A stretch of DNA of 64,000 nucleotides. Source: Alloalcanivorax dieselolei B5. Lineage in GTDB: Bacteria; Pseudomonadota; Gammaproteobacteria; Pseudomonadales; Alcanivoracaceae. Positions 10,054-18,595 of this stretch are shown here, piece by piece. A program made the translations under genes and the position numbers. The DNA is taken from contig NC_018691.1 of assembly GCF_000300005.1 (NCBI RefSeq), positions 3,038,001-3,102,000 of the forward strand, in the 5' to 3' direction. The notes beneath the pieces are model-generated. The model was given only the letters and a program-made list of their open reading frames with translations, had not been told where the DNA came from and ran no database searches. Positions within the stretch are counted from its first letter, which is position 1. Every line of letters begins with the position of its first letter.

Positions 10054-11256
10054 ATGGCGAAAATCAAACTCACCAAGTCCGCAGTCGATGCGGCACAAGC
10101 CCGAGCGCAGCCAGTCGAACTGCGCGATACCCTGGTTCCTGGCTTCCTGTGCAAGATCACCCCGGCAGGCCGCAAGGTGTTCATGCTCCAGTACCGCACG
10201 AATGCCGGAGAGCGGCGCAAACCTGCCTTGGGTCTGTACGGGGAACTGACCGTCGAACAGGCTCGGTCGCTGGCGCAGGAGTGGCTGGCGCAAGTGCGCC
10301 GGGGTGGCGACCCTGCTGCAGAGAAGGCTGCAGCGCGTCAGGCACCCACGGTCAAGGAACTGTGCATCAAGTTCATGGAGGACTACTCCAGCCAGCGCAA
10401 CAAGCCGAGCACGCAAGAAGGCTATCAGAGCGTCATTGATCGCAACATTATCCCAATGCTTGGCCGTATGAAGGTACAGGATTTGAAGCGGCCTGACGTG
10501 GCTTCGATGATGAAGAAGATGGCGCACAAACCCGCCGATGCGAACCGCACGTTCAGCGTGATGCGCAAGATGTTCAACTTGGCAGAGGTATGGGGCTATC
10601 GCCCTGACGGCACCAATCCATGCCGCCATGTACCCATGTACCCGAACGGCAAGGCGACTCACCTCATCAGCGACGAGGAAATGGGCAAGTTGTTTCGCTA
10701 CCTTGACCAGTTGGAGGCGGAAGGGCTGGAGCATGCTGTGATCCCGTTGGCCATCCGCCTGCAATTCGAGTTTGCCGCTCGCCTTTCTGAGATCGTCTCA
10801 CTCCAATGGGATTGGATTGATCTGGAAAACCGGCGGGTGGTGTGGCCTGACAGCAAGACAGGCGGCATGTCCAAGCCCATGAGCGAAGAAGCCTATCGGC
10901 TTCTTTCGACGGCGGCTCGCAATGCGACGACGCCCCATGTACTACCGTCTCCGCGTCACCCCGCTCGGCATCTGACCGATGGCGAGTATTACAACGGTTG
11001 GAGTCGCACTCTCAAAGCTGCAGGCGTGACGCATGTGGGCACGCACGGTATCCGTCACCGCTCGGCGACGGACATTGCCAATTCTGGCATCCCGGTGAAG
11101 GTCGGTATGGCGCTGACGGCGCACAAGACCGTGGCGATGTTCATGCGCTACGTCCACACCGAAGACAAACCAGTGCGGGAGGCCGCTGAGTTGGTGGCGA
11201 GCCGACGCAAGGCGATCACCGGCGCTAAGCAATCGCCTGCGGAGGTGACAGCATGA
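10054..11256 (+). CDS. int: Tyrosine recombinase integrase of the ICE
   Basis: 400-aa integrase that would excise and insert the ICE. An N-terminal arm-binding domain and a SAM-like core-binding domain (about residues 90-190) precede the catalytic domain with R243 (FAARLSEI), K268, H331-x-x-R334 (HGIRHR), H357 and nucleophile Y366 (MRYVH). All catalytic residues are present, so it is probably active. The ATG at 10054 follows CCGAGGAG. The next gene overlaps its stop by 4 bp. Confidence 0.95.
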   Translation: MAKIKLTKSAVDAAQARAQPVELRDTLVPGFLCKITPAGRKVFMLQYRTNAGERRKPALGLYGELTVEQARSLAQEWLAQVRRGGDPAAEKAAARQAPTVKELCIKFMEDYSSQRNKPSTQEGYQSVIDRNIIPMLGRMKVQDLKRPDVASMMKKMAHKPADANRTFSVMRKMFNLAEVWGYRPDGTNPCRHVPMYPNGKATHLISDEEMGKLFRYLDQLEAEGLEHAVIPLAIRLQFEFAARLSEIVSLQWDWIDLENRRVVWPDSKTGGMSKPMSEEAYRLLSTAARNATTPHVLPSPRHPARHLTDGEYYNGWSRTLKAAGVTHVGTHGIRHRSATDIANSGIPVKVGMALTAHKTVAMFMRYVHTEDKPVREAAELVASRRKAITGAKQSPAEVTA

Positions 11257-12536
11257 GCAGACGCAGGGTTGCCAACCCTTCACCAACAGAGCCGAAGGCG
11301 CTGTTGGGTGACATTCGGGCACTGATCGAGGCATCGCACCAGCGCGCCGCCTCGGCGGTCAATGCCGAACTGACCTTGCTGTTCTGGAGGATCGGCCAGC
11401 GTATCCATACGGAGGTGCTGGCCGGGCAGCGGGCCGAGTACGGCGAGGAAATCATGCCATCCCTGGCCGAGCAGCTTGTCCGCGACTACGGGCGCAGTTT
11501 CGCGGACAAGAACCTGCGCCGGATGGTGCAGTTCGCGGCCACTTACCCCGAAGAGCCAATTGTCGTGACGCTGTCACGACAATTGAGCTGGTCGCATTTC
11601 GTGGCCTTGCTGCCGCTGAAAGATTCGCTCCAGCGGGACTATTACGCGCAGATGGCAGGTGCCGAGGGCTGGAGCGTGCGGACGCTACGCGAGCGCATCG
11701 ACTCAATGCTGTACGAACGCACAGCGCTGTCTCAGAAGCCAGAGGAAACCATCGCGCAGGAACTGGCGACCCTGCGCGATGCAAAGCGCATGACCCCAGC
11801 ACTGGTCATGCGCGATCCCTACATCCTCGACTTCCTGGGGCTGCGGGATAGCTGGCAGGAAAGCGATCTGGAGGCGGCCATCATCCGCGAAATGGAAGCC
11901 TTCCTGCTGGAGCTGGGGGCGGGCTTCTGCTTCGTCGCGCGGCAGAAACGCATCCAGATTGACGACGACGACTTTCACCTTGACCTGCTGTTCTACAACC
12001 GCAAGCTGCGGCGGCTGGTGGCGGTGGAGTTGAAGATCGGCGAGTTCAAGGCGGCCTACAAAGGGCAGATGGAGCTTTACCTGCGCTGGCTGGACAAGCA
12101 TGAGCGGGAGCCGGAAGAAGCCTCGCCGCTGGGGATCATCCTTTGCACCGGCAAGAAGCGCGAACAGATCGAATTGCTGGAACTGGACAAGTCAGGCATC
12201 CATGTCGCCGAGTACCTGACCAGCTTGCCGCCGCGAGCGGTGCTGGGCGAGAAGCTGCAGCAGGCGACCGAGCGGGCGCGGTTGCAGATCGAGCAGCGGG
12301 AACCTGGCGAAAGTCCTGACAGCACCATCCGTGCGTCCCGGCGTCCCGGCGTCGGGTTCGCGGGCTGCGCCCCGCGCTTCGTGTCGAATCGCGGCCATTC
12401 GGCTTTGACCCCTGACGCCTTCGGCCCTGACGGGCCTGCGCGCTCCGCTTGCCCGAAAGTCGACTGTGTGAAGTGGGCGGGTGTAGGCGGTCTTGCTGTT
12501 CCCTTCACCGTATCACGGCGTTCTCGCCGTCAATGA
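11253..12536 (+). CDS. YhcG-type PDDEXK nuclease domain protein (DUF1016)
   Basis: 427-aa protein of the DUF1016/YhcG family. An N-terminal helical domain (about residues 15-170) is followed by a PDDEXK-like fold with HLDLLFYNRKL and the VELK motif at about residues 258-261. Members occur with recombinases, mobile elements and restriction loci. It starts inside the integrase stop (ATGA overlap), so translation is likely coupled. Similarity to the family fades near residue 350; the last 75 or so residues are compositionally odd (RRPGVGFAGCAPRF and so on) and look like read-through into a GC-rich spacer after loss of the native stop. Confidence 0.85.
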   Translation: MSRRRVANPSPTEPKALLGDIRALIEASHQRAASAVNAELTLLFWRIGQRIHTEVLAGQRAEYGEEIMPSLAEQLVRDYGRSFADKNLRRMVQFAATYPEEPIVVTLSRQLSWSHFVALLPLKDSLQRDYYAQMAGAEGWSVRTLRERIDSMLYERTALSQKPEETIAQELATLRDAKRMTPALVMRDPYILDFLGLRDSWQESDLEAAIIREMEAFLLELGAGFCFVARQKRIQIDDDDFHLDLLFYNRKLRRLVAVELKIGEFKAAYKGQMELYLRWLDKHEREPEEASPLGIILCTGKKREQIELLELDKSGIHVAEYLTSLPPRAVLGEKLQQATERARLQIEQREPGESPDSTIRASRRPGVGFAGCAPRFVSNRGHSALTPDAFGPDGPARSACPKVDCVKWAGVGGLAVPFTVSRRSRRQ

Positions 12537-12651
12537 CTGCGCGTGTTCGCACGCTTGCGGCCTGTCGGCCGTCTTCGATCCCTGACTGCTTGCGCTGCGC
12601 CGTGCTGGCCACGGTTCCGGGCAATTCCGCCCGAGCAACCGGAGCACGATC

Positions 12652-13161
12652 ATGTCCCAACTGTCTTTTTCCTCGCTCGATGACGCTTTGCTGGTGCGTG
12701 ACGCCAAGGGGCGCTACCTGCCGGCATCGGTGGATCAAATTCTTGAAGCGGCACGCCAGGCCATTGAACTGAAGATGCAACGTGGTGCTGAGTTCATTTC
12801 CCCGGTGCTGGTCAAAGAGTACCTGCGCAACAAGCTGGCAGGTTTCGAGCATGAAGTCTTTGCGATACTGTTTCTGGATACGCGCCACCGGTTGATCGAG
12901 TACCGGGAGATGTTCCACGGCACCATCGACAGTGCCTCGGTGTATCCGCGTGAAGTGGTCAAGGAGGCGCTACGGCTCAATGCGGCGGCGGTGATCCTCT
13001 CGCACAACCATCCGAGCGGGAGTCCTGAGCCGTCTCAGGCCGACAAGATGCTGACGCAGCGGCTTAAGGAAGCGCTGGGGTTGGTCGATATACGCGTGCT
13101 CGATCATGTCATTGTCGGCGGCAGCAGTTCCACGTCCTTCGCCGAACATGGCCTGTTGTGA
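12652..13161 (+). CDS. radC: RadC family JAB-domain protein
   Basis: 169-aa RadC/MPN+ protein. The metal-binding JAMM motif is visible as LSHNHPSGSPEPSQAD, preceded by the catalytic-Glu region and followed by the conserved EHGLL end. The N-terminal HhH region of chromosomal RadC is missing, as usual for RadC proteins on ICEs and plasmids. Function is uncertain despite the name. ATG follows a GGAGC ribosome binding site. The 115 bp before it is GC-rich spacer without a gene. Confidence 0.9.
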   Translation: MSQLSFSSLDDALLVRDAKGRYLPASVDQILEAARQAIELKMQRGAEFISPVLVKEYLRNKLAGFEHEVFAILFLDTRHRLIEYREMFHGTIDSASVYPREVVKEALRLNAAAVILSHNHPSGSPEPSQADKMLTQRLKEALGLVDIRVLDHVIVGGSSSTSFAEHGLL

Positions 13162-13167
13162 CTTCCA

Positions 13168-13185
13168 GGGGGTTCAGCCCCTTTT
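13168..13185 (+). terminator. Possible terminator after radC
   Basis: GGGGG, a short loop and CCCC followed by TTTT stand 7 bp after the radC stop. The stem is short but GC-only. It marks the edge of the AT-richer methyltransferase cassette. Confidence 0.4.
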
Positions 13186-13231
13186 GTCGTAACCAATTAC
13201 AGTAGTAGGAAAATCTGCGCCGCTATGGCAA

Positions 13232-13948
13232 TCACATTTCTATCCAGAGATGATCAATTATTATCCTATTCGGGTTTTGGTGACGCGTATGAATTGACCG
13301 CAACGAGGCCATTCTGGACATTATGTCGTGCCTACTCAGGGAGAGCTTATCTGCAAGAGACCAGTCCTCAGTTTTAGAGGATTCTAATTCATCAATCCAT
13401 TGATCAATTTTTTTGGTCCATGTGGCTATATCATCCGCCTGAATATAACCGATCATTGCTGCTCGGCTATGTGCTGCGCCATGATGCCCTGCCTTAAATC
13501 GCTGAATTCCTCCAGTGCTGCTGAAGCAACTGTAGATGTATTCTCGCTCATCGCGCTTACTGCCCACCGGAGTAGGTAGCCGCTTACACTCTATTGGCAA
13601 CAGAGTTTGATATTCCGTATATTCGCGTCCCTCAATCCAAATCATCGTTCCGGCCGGGGCTATAGCAATATCTATTGAACGACGCCCATCAGTATCATCG
13701 GGCTCCTCTCTTTTGAATTGAAGGAAATCCCATCCCGGGGTATGCCGACTTGCACTCGTGAGGCGCGAGCATAGTTGTGCAGTCAAGCTATTTTCACTAG
13801 TTTGACATGGCCTTATGGGGTCGTCGCGCCAGGTTGGCAAAACATTTTCGATAAAGTTAATCAAAGAATCAAACCATTCACCAGACAAGCAGACGTTGCT
13901 ATCTAGTGCTCCTGAATACGCTTCTCCTCCAATTTCATCCGCAAGCAT
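13232..13948 (-). CDS. Putative PD-(D/E)XK nuclease partner of the methyltransferase
   Basis: 238-aa protein that I do not recognise as a named family. Its central part carries D93 in SIDIAIAP and E120-x-K122 in LPIECKRL, spaced as in PD-(D/E)XK nucleases, with an upstream Glu (E52). It starts 2 bp after the methyltransferase stop, so the two are coupled. The context suggests the cleavage subunit of a restriction-like system. Alternatively it could be a non-catalytic specificity protein. Base composition is clearly lower in GC than the ICE core, a sign of separate acquisition. Confidence 0.6.
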   Translation of the reverse strand: MLADEIGGEAYSGALDSNVCLSGEWFDSLINFIENVLPTWRDDPIRPCQTSENSLTAQLCSRLTSASRHTPGWDFLQFKREEPDDTDGRRSIDIAIAPAGTMIWIEGREYTEYQTLLPIECKRLPTPVGSKRDEREYIYSCFSSTGGIQRFKAGHHGAAHSRAAMIGYIQADDIATWTKKIDQWIDELESSKTEDWSLADKLSLSRHDIMSRMASLRSIHTRHQNPNRIIIDHLWIEM

Positions 13949-13950
13949 TG

Positions 13951-16833
13951 TTAAAACCCCTGCATGCGTAGATCGGACAGAACGTCATCAGCATCACGAA
14001 GTGCAATTGAACGCATCCAGAACCTATGGCGATCAGGCTTTAGAAGGAATAAAAAATTCTTGTCATAGAGCCTAGTGATGCGCGTAATATTCAGATTATT
14101 CCCTCTCTTCTCACAAAGAAGAGCATCCAGGCGATTACGCAAATCGCCAGCATCTGACCAGTCCACTGATCCATCACCGAAAGCGTATGTTTTGCAAATA
14201 GCACCCGACCATCTCTCCATTGGAAGTGCTCGCAAAGAATTTCGCCCATAAACTCCGTTAACTTGAGCAGTGAAAACATCATCAAATGCGCTAAGAGCAT
14301 CTAGCTCTACTTGCTGCATTGCGGGGGACGCAGTGCCCAATCGAATGAGGTCACGTTGGAATGAGACAATGTCCTCAGCGATAATTAGTTCATTGCTACT
14401 TACGTCAAGATTTCCGTCCTCTGGATACGGAAGGGAGAGAATATCCGCATTGAAAATAGAGGTGGCACGCTGTGTAAATAAGCGTGAACTTATTCCAGCG
14501 GCGAACGCTCGCAAAACAGTTGAATGAGTGCGAAGCCAATCTGCAACCTCATCCAGTTTCTCCGCGTTGCCGGGAGCGGAAAATCCAACTATTTCGTTTT
14601 TATAAGCTAGATACCCGTCTTTCCATAAATCAAAATAAAGATCCTCATGCTCTTTAATAAGCAGAAGTGGGGGCATAAACCGATTTTCTGACTTCGGATC
14701 TTTGATCGGATCATTAGGTACAACGCTGAGCAAGGATCGGTCAATGCCGTCAGCCCCCAGTGCCTGAGTTGGTAGTAGCGCCTTCCCAATCAAGTGCTGG
14801 ACATTTTCAGAGCTATTCTTTTGTCCGCCAAAATACCCTTCGCCAAAATCCCATCCTTGCTTTGTGGCCAAGTCCTTTAGCGTTGAATATTTCCGTAAAC
14901 GCGTGATCATGCTATGAACGCGACTTCCCCCCAGCAAGTTTGCACGCCAAATGTCCTGAGATTTCGCCGCATCGCGATTCCGAATCCAGTGAATATCGTA
15001 ATAGTCGATATCAAATCCCTGCTCCGCGGTCGCGCGGCCATTGCGACGGAAAATTGCATGAAGCAAGCGATCCTCGGCTGCCGGCTTCTTTGCTTCAGCA
15101 ATTACCACGACAATTTTAGGATCAGCGCCTCCTTTTTTGAAAAGCCCTCGCACAGAAACGAAATCTAAAATTTCACGCGTTTTCCAGCGTTCAAGAAAGG
15201 TGCGCCGAAAGGAAAGCGAATGCTGGTTGTAAAGAAAACCAGCTGGCTCAACCATTGCCAATATGCCATTTTCGACGAGCATCTCCATTGCTTCGTGGAG
15301 AAAAAGGTATGCCAACTGCTTGTCCGCCAGAGGGCCATGCAATTTCTTATAAGAAGCATAGCTGCGGCGTGCGCCATCTGTAGTCAAAGATGATTCAAAT
15401 GGAGGATTGCCCACCACTACGGAAATCGGCGATGTTACTAGTCCTTTTTGCTTTGCCTCAAAAAAACAACTGTGATGCAGCGTTACATCGGCTAAAGGCG
15501 GAAATAGCTTAACGCTCGAGCGGATTTCTTCCGGCTGTAGTGCATCACACAAGCTCAAACATAAGCTAAATGCTGCGAGTTCAACTGCTCCGTCTTCGAC
15601 GTCAATTCCGTGTACACGCTGAAGTAGGAGGCGCAGATCATCTATGCCTGGCCGCGCCCAGTCATTACGCCAGCGCCAGTGTAAAACCAGTCGTTTGTAC
15701 GCCTCGACTAAAAAGACGCCTGATCCACATGCTGGATCAAGAATCACCCCATCTCCTGCCATTAGTTCATCAAGCCGACTCCAGCTTAGTGACTCTTCCA
15801 GCATTAATCTAACTAACGCAGGAGGTGTATAGATAGAGCTCGATGCATCTTTGACAAAAAGCTGATAAATGTTGCTGATCAGCTCAACCGGCAAGTCTTT
15901 GAATGAATACAGCTTCCACAGACTAAGCTGCCCACCACCATCCTCAAAGCCTTCAATAAGTCTCGCGTAGTTTTCAAGTTCGGTATTGCCTGCTAATGTT
16001 GAATGCTCATCTTTTGACAAACGAAAAACGTGACCGTTAAATCGTTCCTCTAGCGTTATTAGAAGCGTTGATAACGCCTTGCCATCTTTGAGAACTTCAA
16101 AGAAGCGCCTGGCTCCTTGGCACGCATTGCCGAAATCAGCAGGCAACAGAACAGATCGCTCTTCAAGGTAGGCGATGAGTAGCGACAGAATAAGAAGTTT
16201 TCGGCTTAGGCGAGGTGCGAGTAGTCGCCGCTCTGAAAGTTTACCCGCTAGCGTCCGTACAGCTTCAACCAGAGTTCGATGCGCAGCTTTCTGCGCAGAA
16301 AGCATTAATTTGCAGGCGTCGGGATCATCCCAGATCGCTCCGTTGTGAATCCTATCGGCATCCCACCATACATCTGCCGCAGCGATTTTTGCCCCAAGGA
16401 TAAGAGTTCTTACAGGGTTACAAACTGGGGCGCCATCTTTGCCCAGAAAATCTGGCGCATGAGCGCACCGGAATAGTTGAATGCAGCCCGGCAAGGCCCG
16501 ATACGCAAGTGGAACTCCCCCCCAACTCCAGAGGCGTTTATGCAATTCTGCAAAACGTGTGTCATCAGGCTCATCTGTGGAATTAAATATAAAAGCCTGT
16601 GCAACAGGGGCACGACCATGACGTGCCTCCTCAAAAAAGACAGCGCGTGCCCCATAGGATCGGGCCTTCTCCATAATGGAGACTTCTTCTGGAGGTCTTC
16701 CCTTATGATCATAATTGCTGACGGCAACCAGTCCCGCAATGCTGGAGACCTCGTGGCCTTCACGAATCAAGCGCAACCAGTCAACCGACATGTGTGAAAT
16801 ATCGCGCGCATCAAGTGTCATTTTGACCGCCAT
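13951..16833 (-). CDS. Large N6-adenine DNA methyltransferase (Eco57I/type IIG-like)
   Basis: 960-aa protein. The SAM-binding motif I is LDPACGSGVFLVEAYKRL (about residues 360-377) and motif IV is VVVGNPPF (about 470-477), which define a gamma-type N6-adenine methyltransferase. The first 330 residues are not recognisable; I see no clear D-ExK nuclease motif there, unlike fused type IIG enzymes. The C-terminal third may be a target-recognition region. It lies between a small RHH protein gene (35 bp upstream) and a nuclease-like gene (2 bp downstream), all leftward. Likely role is self-protection or target marking in a restriction or defence module. Confidence 0.75.
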   Translation of the reverse strand: MAVKMTLDARDISHMSVDWLRLIREGHEVSSIAGLVAVSNYDHKGRPPEEVSIMEKARSYGARAVFFEEARHGRAPVAQAFIFNSTDEPDDTRFAELHKRLWSWGGVPLAYRALPGCIQLFRCAHAPDFLGKDGAPVCNPVRTLILGAKIAAADVWWDADRIHNGAIWDDPDACKLMLSAQKAAHRTLVEAVRTLAGKLSERRLLAPRLSRKLLILSLLIAYLEERSVLLPADFGNACQGARRFFEVLKDGKALSTLLITLEERFNGHVFRLSKDEHSTLAGNTELENYARLIEGFEDGGGQLSLWKLYSFKDLPVELISNIYQLFVKDASSSIYTPPALVRLMLEESLSWSRLDELMAGDGVILDPACGSGVFLVEAYKRLVLHWRWRNDWARPGIDDLRLLLQRVHGIDVEDGAVELAAFSLCLSLCDALQPEEIRSSVKLFPPLADVTLHHSCFFEAKQKGLVTSPISVVVGNPPFESSLTTDGARRSYASYKKLHGPLADKQLAYLFLHEAMEMLVENGILAMVEPAGFLYNQHSLSFRRTFLERWKTREILDFVSVRGLFKKGGADPKIVVVIAEAKKPAAEDRLLHAIFRRNGRATAEQGFDIDYYDIHWIRNRDAAKSQDIWRANLLGGSRVHSMITRLRKYSTLKDLATKQGWDFGEGYFGGQKNSSENVQHLIGKALLPTQALGADGIDRSLLSVVPNDPIKDPKSENRFMPPLLLIKEHEDLYFDLWKDGYLAYKNEIVGFSAPGNAEKLDEVADWLRTHSTVLRAFAAGISSRLFTQRATSIFNADILSLPYPEDGNLDVSSNELIIAEDIVSFQRDLIRLGTASPAMQQVELDALSAFDDVFTAQVNGVYGRNSLRALPMERWSGAICKTYAFGDGSVDWSDAGDLRNRLDALLCEKRGNNLNITRITRLYDKNFLFLLKPDRHRFWMRSIALRDADDVLSDLRMQGF

Positions 16834-16868
16834 TGCGCTGAACCCGATTGATATGAATGGATAAGGTC

Positions 16869-17066
16869 TTATTCACTGGTTTGACCATTTTTCTTCAAGA
16901 GAGAGAAGCCTTCTTTTAAAAGGTCGGTCATGCTGACGCCTTGAGCAACGGCATACCCTTTGAATTGTTTTTTGAATTCCGGGCTGACTTTGAAATTGAG
17001 CGACGCTCCTTTGTCGGAGTTCGCTGTGACTTCTTTTTCGCCTGTAGCCACCTTGCTGCCAGTCAT
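16869..17066 (-). CDS. Small ribbon-helix-helix DNA-binding protein
   Basis: 65-aa protein with a disordered, Lys-rich N-terminus and a C-terminal RHH-like segment: a beta strand (ASLNFKVSPEFKKQFKGYA) followed by two helices (VSMTDLLKEGFSLLKK). This resembles ParG- or CopG-type repressors. It is the first gene of the leftward methyltransferase-nuclease unit, and inverted repeats lie about 60 bp upstream, so it is probably an autoregulator of that unit. A plasmid-type partition role is possible but no ParA is adjacent. Confidence 0.6.
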   Translation of the reverse strand: MTGSKVATGEKEVTANSDKGASLNFKVSPEFKKQFKGYAVAQGVSMTDLLKEGFSLLKKNGQTSE

Positions 17067-17126
17067 TGGACGCTCTCCATTTAGCGATCGTCCTTACGAA
17101 CAGGACTATGTTTGGATTATGCGGCA

Positions 17127-17160
17127 TTTCTGGCTTTGTTGAAAGCCAGAAAGCCAGAAA
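17127..17160. promoter_or_regulatory. Operator-like inverted repeat upstream of the RHH-methyltransferase unit
   Basis: TTTCTGGCTTT (17127-17137) and AAAGCCAGAAA (17142-17152) form a perfect 11-bp inverted repeat with GTTG between. A further half-site GCCAGAAA follows directly (17153-17160). Three half-sites in this position suit cooperative binding by the RHH protein encoded 60 bp away. Confidence 0.5.
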
Positions 17161-17686
17161 TCATTACTTAAAGATATGCTGAAAGGGCGTCCCCGGCCAA
17201 GAAGCATGACCGGTCGCGCTGTCGTGCTGCGCATCGAGCCTCGCTACGCGAGTCTCGCCCCTGACGGGCTTCCATCGTTCCCTCGCTCCGCTCAGCTGAC
17301 GCCTACGGCCCGGCTTCCAGCTTCGGGCCTGCGCGCTTCGCTTGCGTGCGGTTTGCACATCGCGGCGGCTGTTGCCATGTCCAGCCGTCTCTCCTGACTC
17401 CATCACCTTGCTCGCGACTGTAGCCCGTGGCCGCGTGCCATCAAGGCGCGCCAGGCCGTGTCCTCGGCTGCGCCTGCGGGCCGCACCTACCTGCCGCTTT
17501 TCTCCTTGACTGCCCACGTCCGTGGGCTCCTGACCGTCGCGGGCGATGAACTCAGGAAAGACGGTGGCAACAGGGCCAACCGGGTTCCTCGTGCCAACCG
17601 CACCGAACAGCCGAAAGGCTGGGCTCCGAATCTAGGAATCCGGTGTGCGGTTTGAACAGCAAACCCTTTTCGTCAGGAGAAAGACC
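17161..17686 (+). other. GC-rich spacer before the DUF932 gene
   Basis: About 525 bp with no gene I can support. It is rich in short GC stems and repeated CTGAC words. Its style resembles the spacer at 12,340-12,650 before radC. It may be a long leader of the DUF932-parB unit or relics of lost genes. Confidence 0.4.
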
Positions 17687-18514
17687 ATGCTTGCATCCCG
17701 TTTCGCTTCCCGTTCCCCGGTACTGCGCAGCGACTCCCCGCTGTCCGATGAGCAGATTCACCGCGTGGCCCCGTCCATCTTTGCCGAGGCACCCCACGAA
17801 AGCCGCTCCCAGCGGTACGCCTATATCCCCACCGCCACGGTGCTGACCGAACTGCGCAAGGAAGGGTTTCAGCCTTTCATGGTGACGCAGACCCGCACCC
17901 GCCACGAAGACCGGCGCGACTACACCAAGCACATGATCCGGCTGCGCCACGCCAGCCAGATCAATGCCCGAGGCGAAGCCAACGAAATCATCCTGCTGAA
18001 CTCGCACGATGGCACCAGCAGCTACCAGATGCTGGCCGGCATGTTCCGTTTCGTGTGCAGCAATGGCCTTGTTTGCGGCGATACCGTGGCCGATGTGCGC
18101 GTGCCGCATAAGGGCGACGTGGCCGGACAAGTGATCGAAGGTGCCTATCAGGTGCTGCACGGTTTTGACCGTGCGTTGGAATCCCGCGAATCCATGCAGG
18201 CCATCACGCTGGACGAAGGCGAGGCCGAAGTGTTCGCCCGCGCCGCGCTGTCGCTCAAGTACGACGACCCGGACAAGCCCGCACCCATCACCGAATCGCA
18301 AATCCTGATGCCGCGCCGTTTCGACGACCGCCGCCCGGACTTGTGGAGCGTGTTCAACCGCACCCAAGAGAACCTGACCAAAGGCGGTTTGCATGGGCGC
18401 AGCGCCAACGGGCGACGCCAGCAGACCCGCCCGGTGCAGGGCATTGATTCCGATATTCGCCTCAATCGCGCCCTGTGGCTGCTGGCCGACGGCCTGCGCC
18501 AGTTGAAAGCCTGA
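17687..18514 (+). CDS. DUF932 domain-containing protein
   Basis: 275-aa member of the DUF932 family, widespread on plasmids, phages and Tn4371-type ICEs. The central stretch with LNSHDGTSSYQMLAGMFRFVCSNGLVCG is characteristic. Biochemical role is unknown; phage and plasmid relatives (LGT_TIGR03299-like) are linked to DNA metabolism or host takeover. The ATG at 17687 follows CAGGAGAAAG. It lies 81 bp upstream of parB in the same direction. Confidence 0.88.
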   Translation: MLASRFASRSPVLRSDSPLSDEQIHRVAPSIFAEAPHESRSQRYAYIPTATVLTELRKEGFQPFMVTQTRTRHEDRRDYTKHMIRLRHASQINARGEANEIILLNSHDGTSSYQMLAGMFRFVCSNGLVCGDTVADVRVPHKGDVAGQVIEGAYQVLHGFDRALESRESMQAITLDEGEAEVFARAALSLKYDDPDKPAPITESQILMPRRFDDRRPDLWSVFNRTQENLTKGGLHGRSANGRRQQTRPVQGIDSDIRLNRALWLLADGLRQLKA

Positions 18515-18595
18515 TTTCCCTGCGCGGCAGGGGCAGGCAGCAACCCTTGCCGCGTCATTCGCTGCTGCATTCCATCATCGCAAGGAGTTTTCACC

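Noticed and set aside
13951-16833. Reading the methyltransferase as BREX PglX or a DISARM methylase
   Set aside because: None of the partner genes of those systems (PglZ, BrxC, DrmA/B) is nearby, and the length and N-terminus do not clearly fit.
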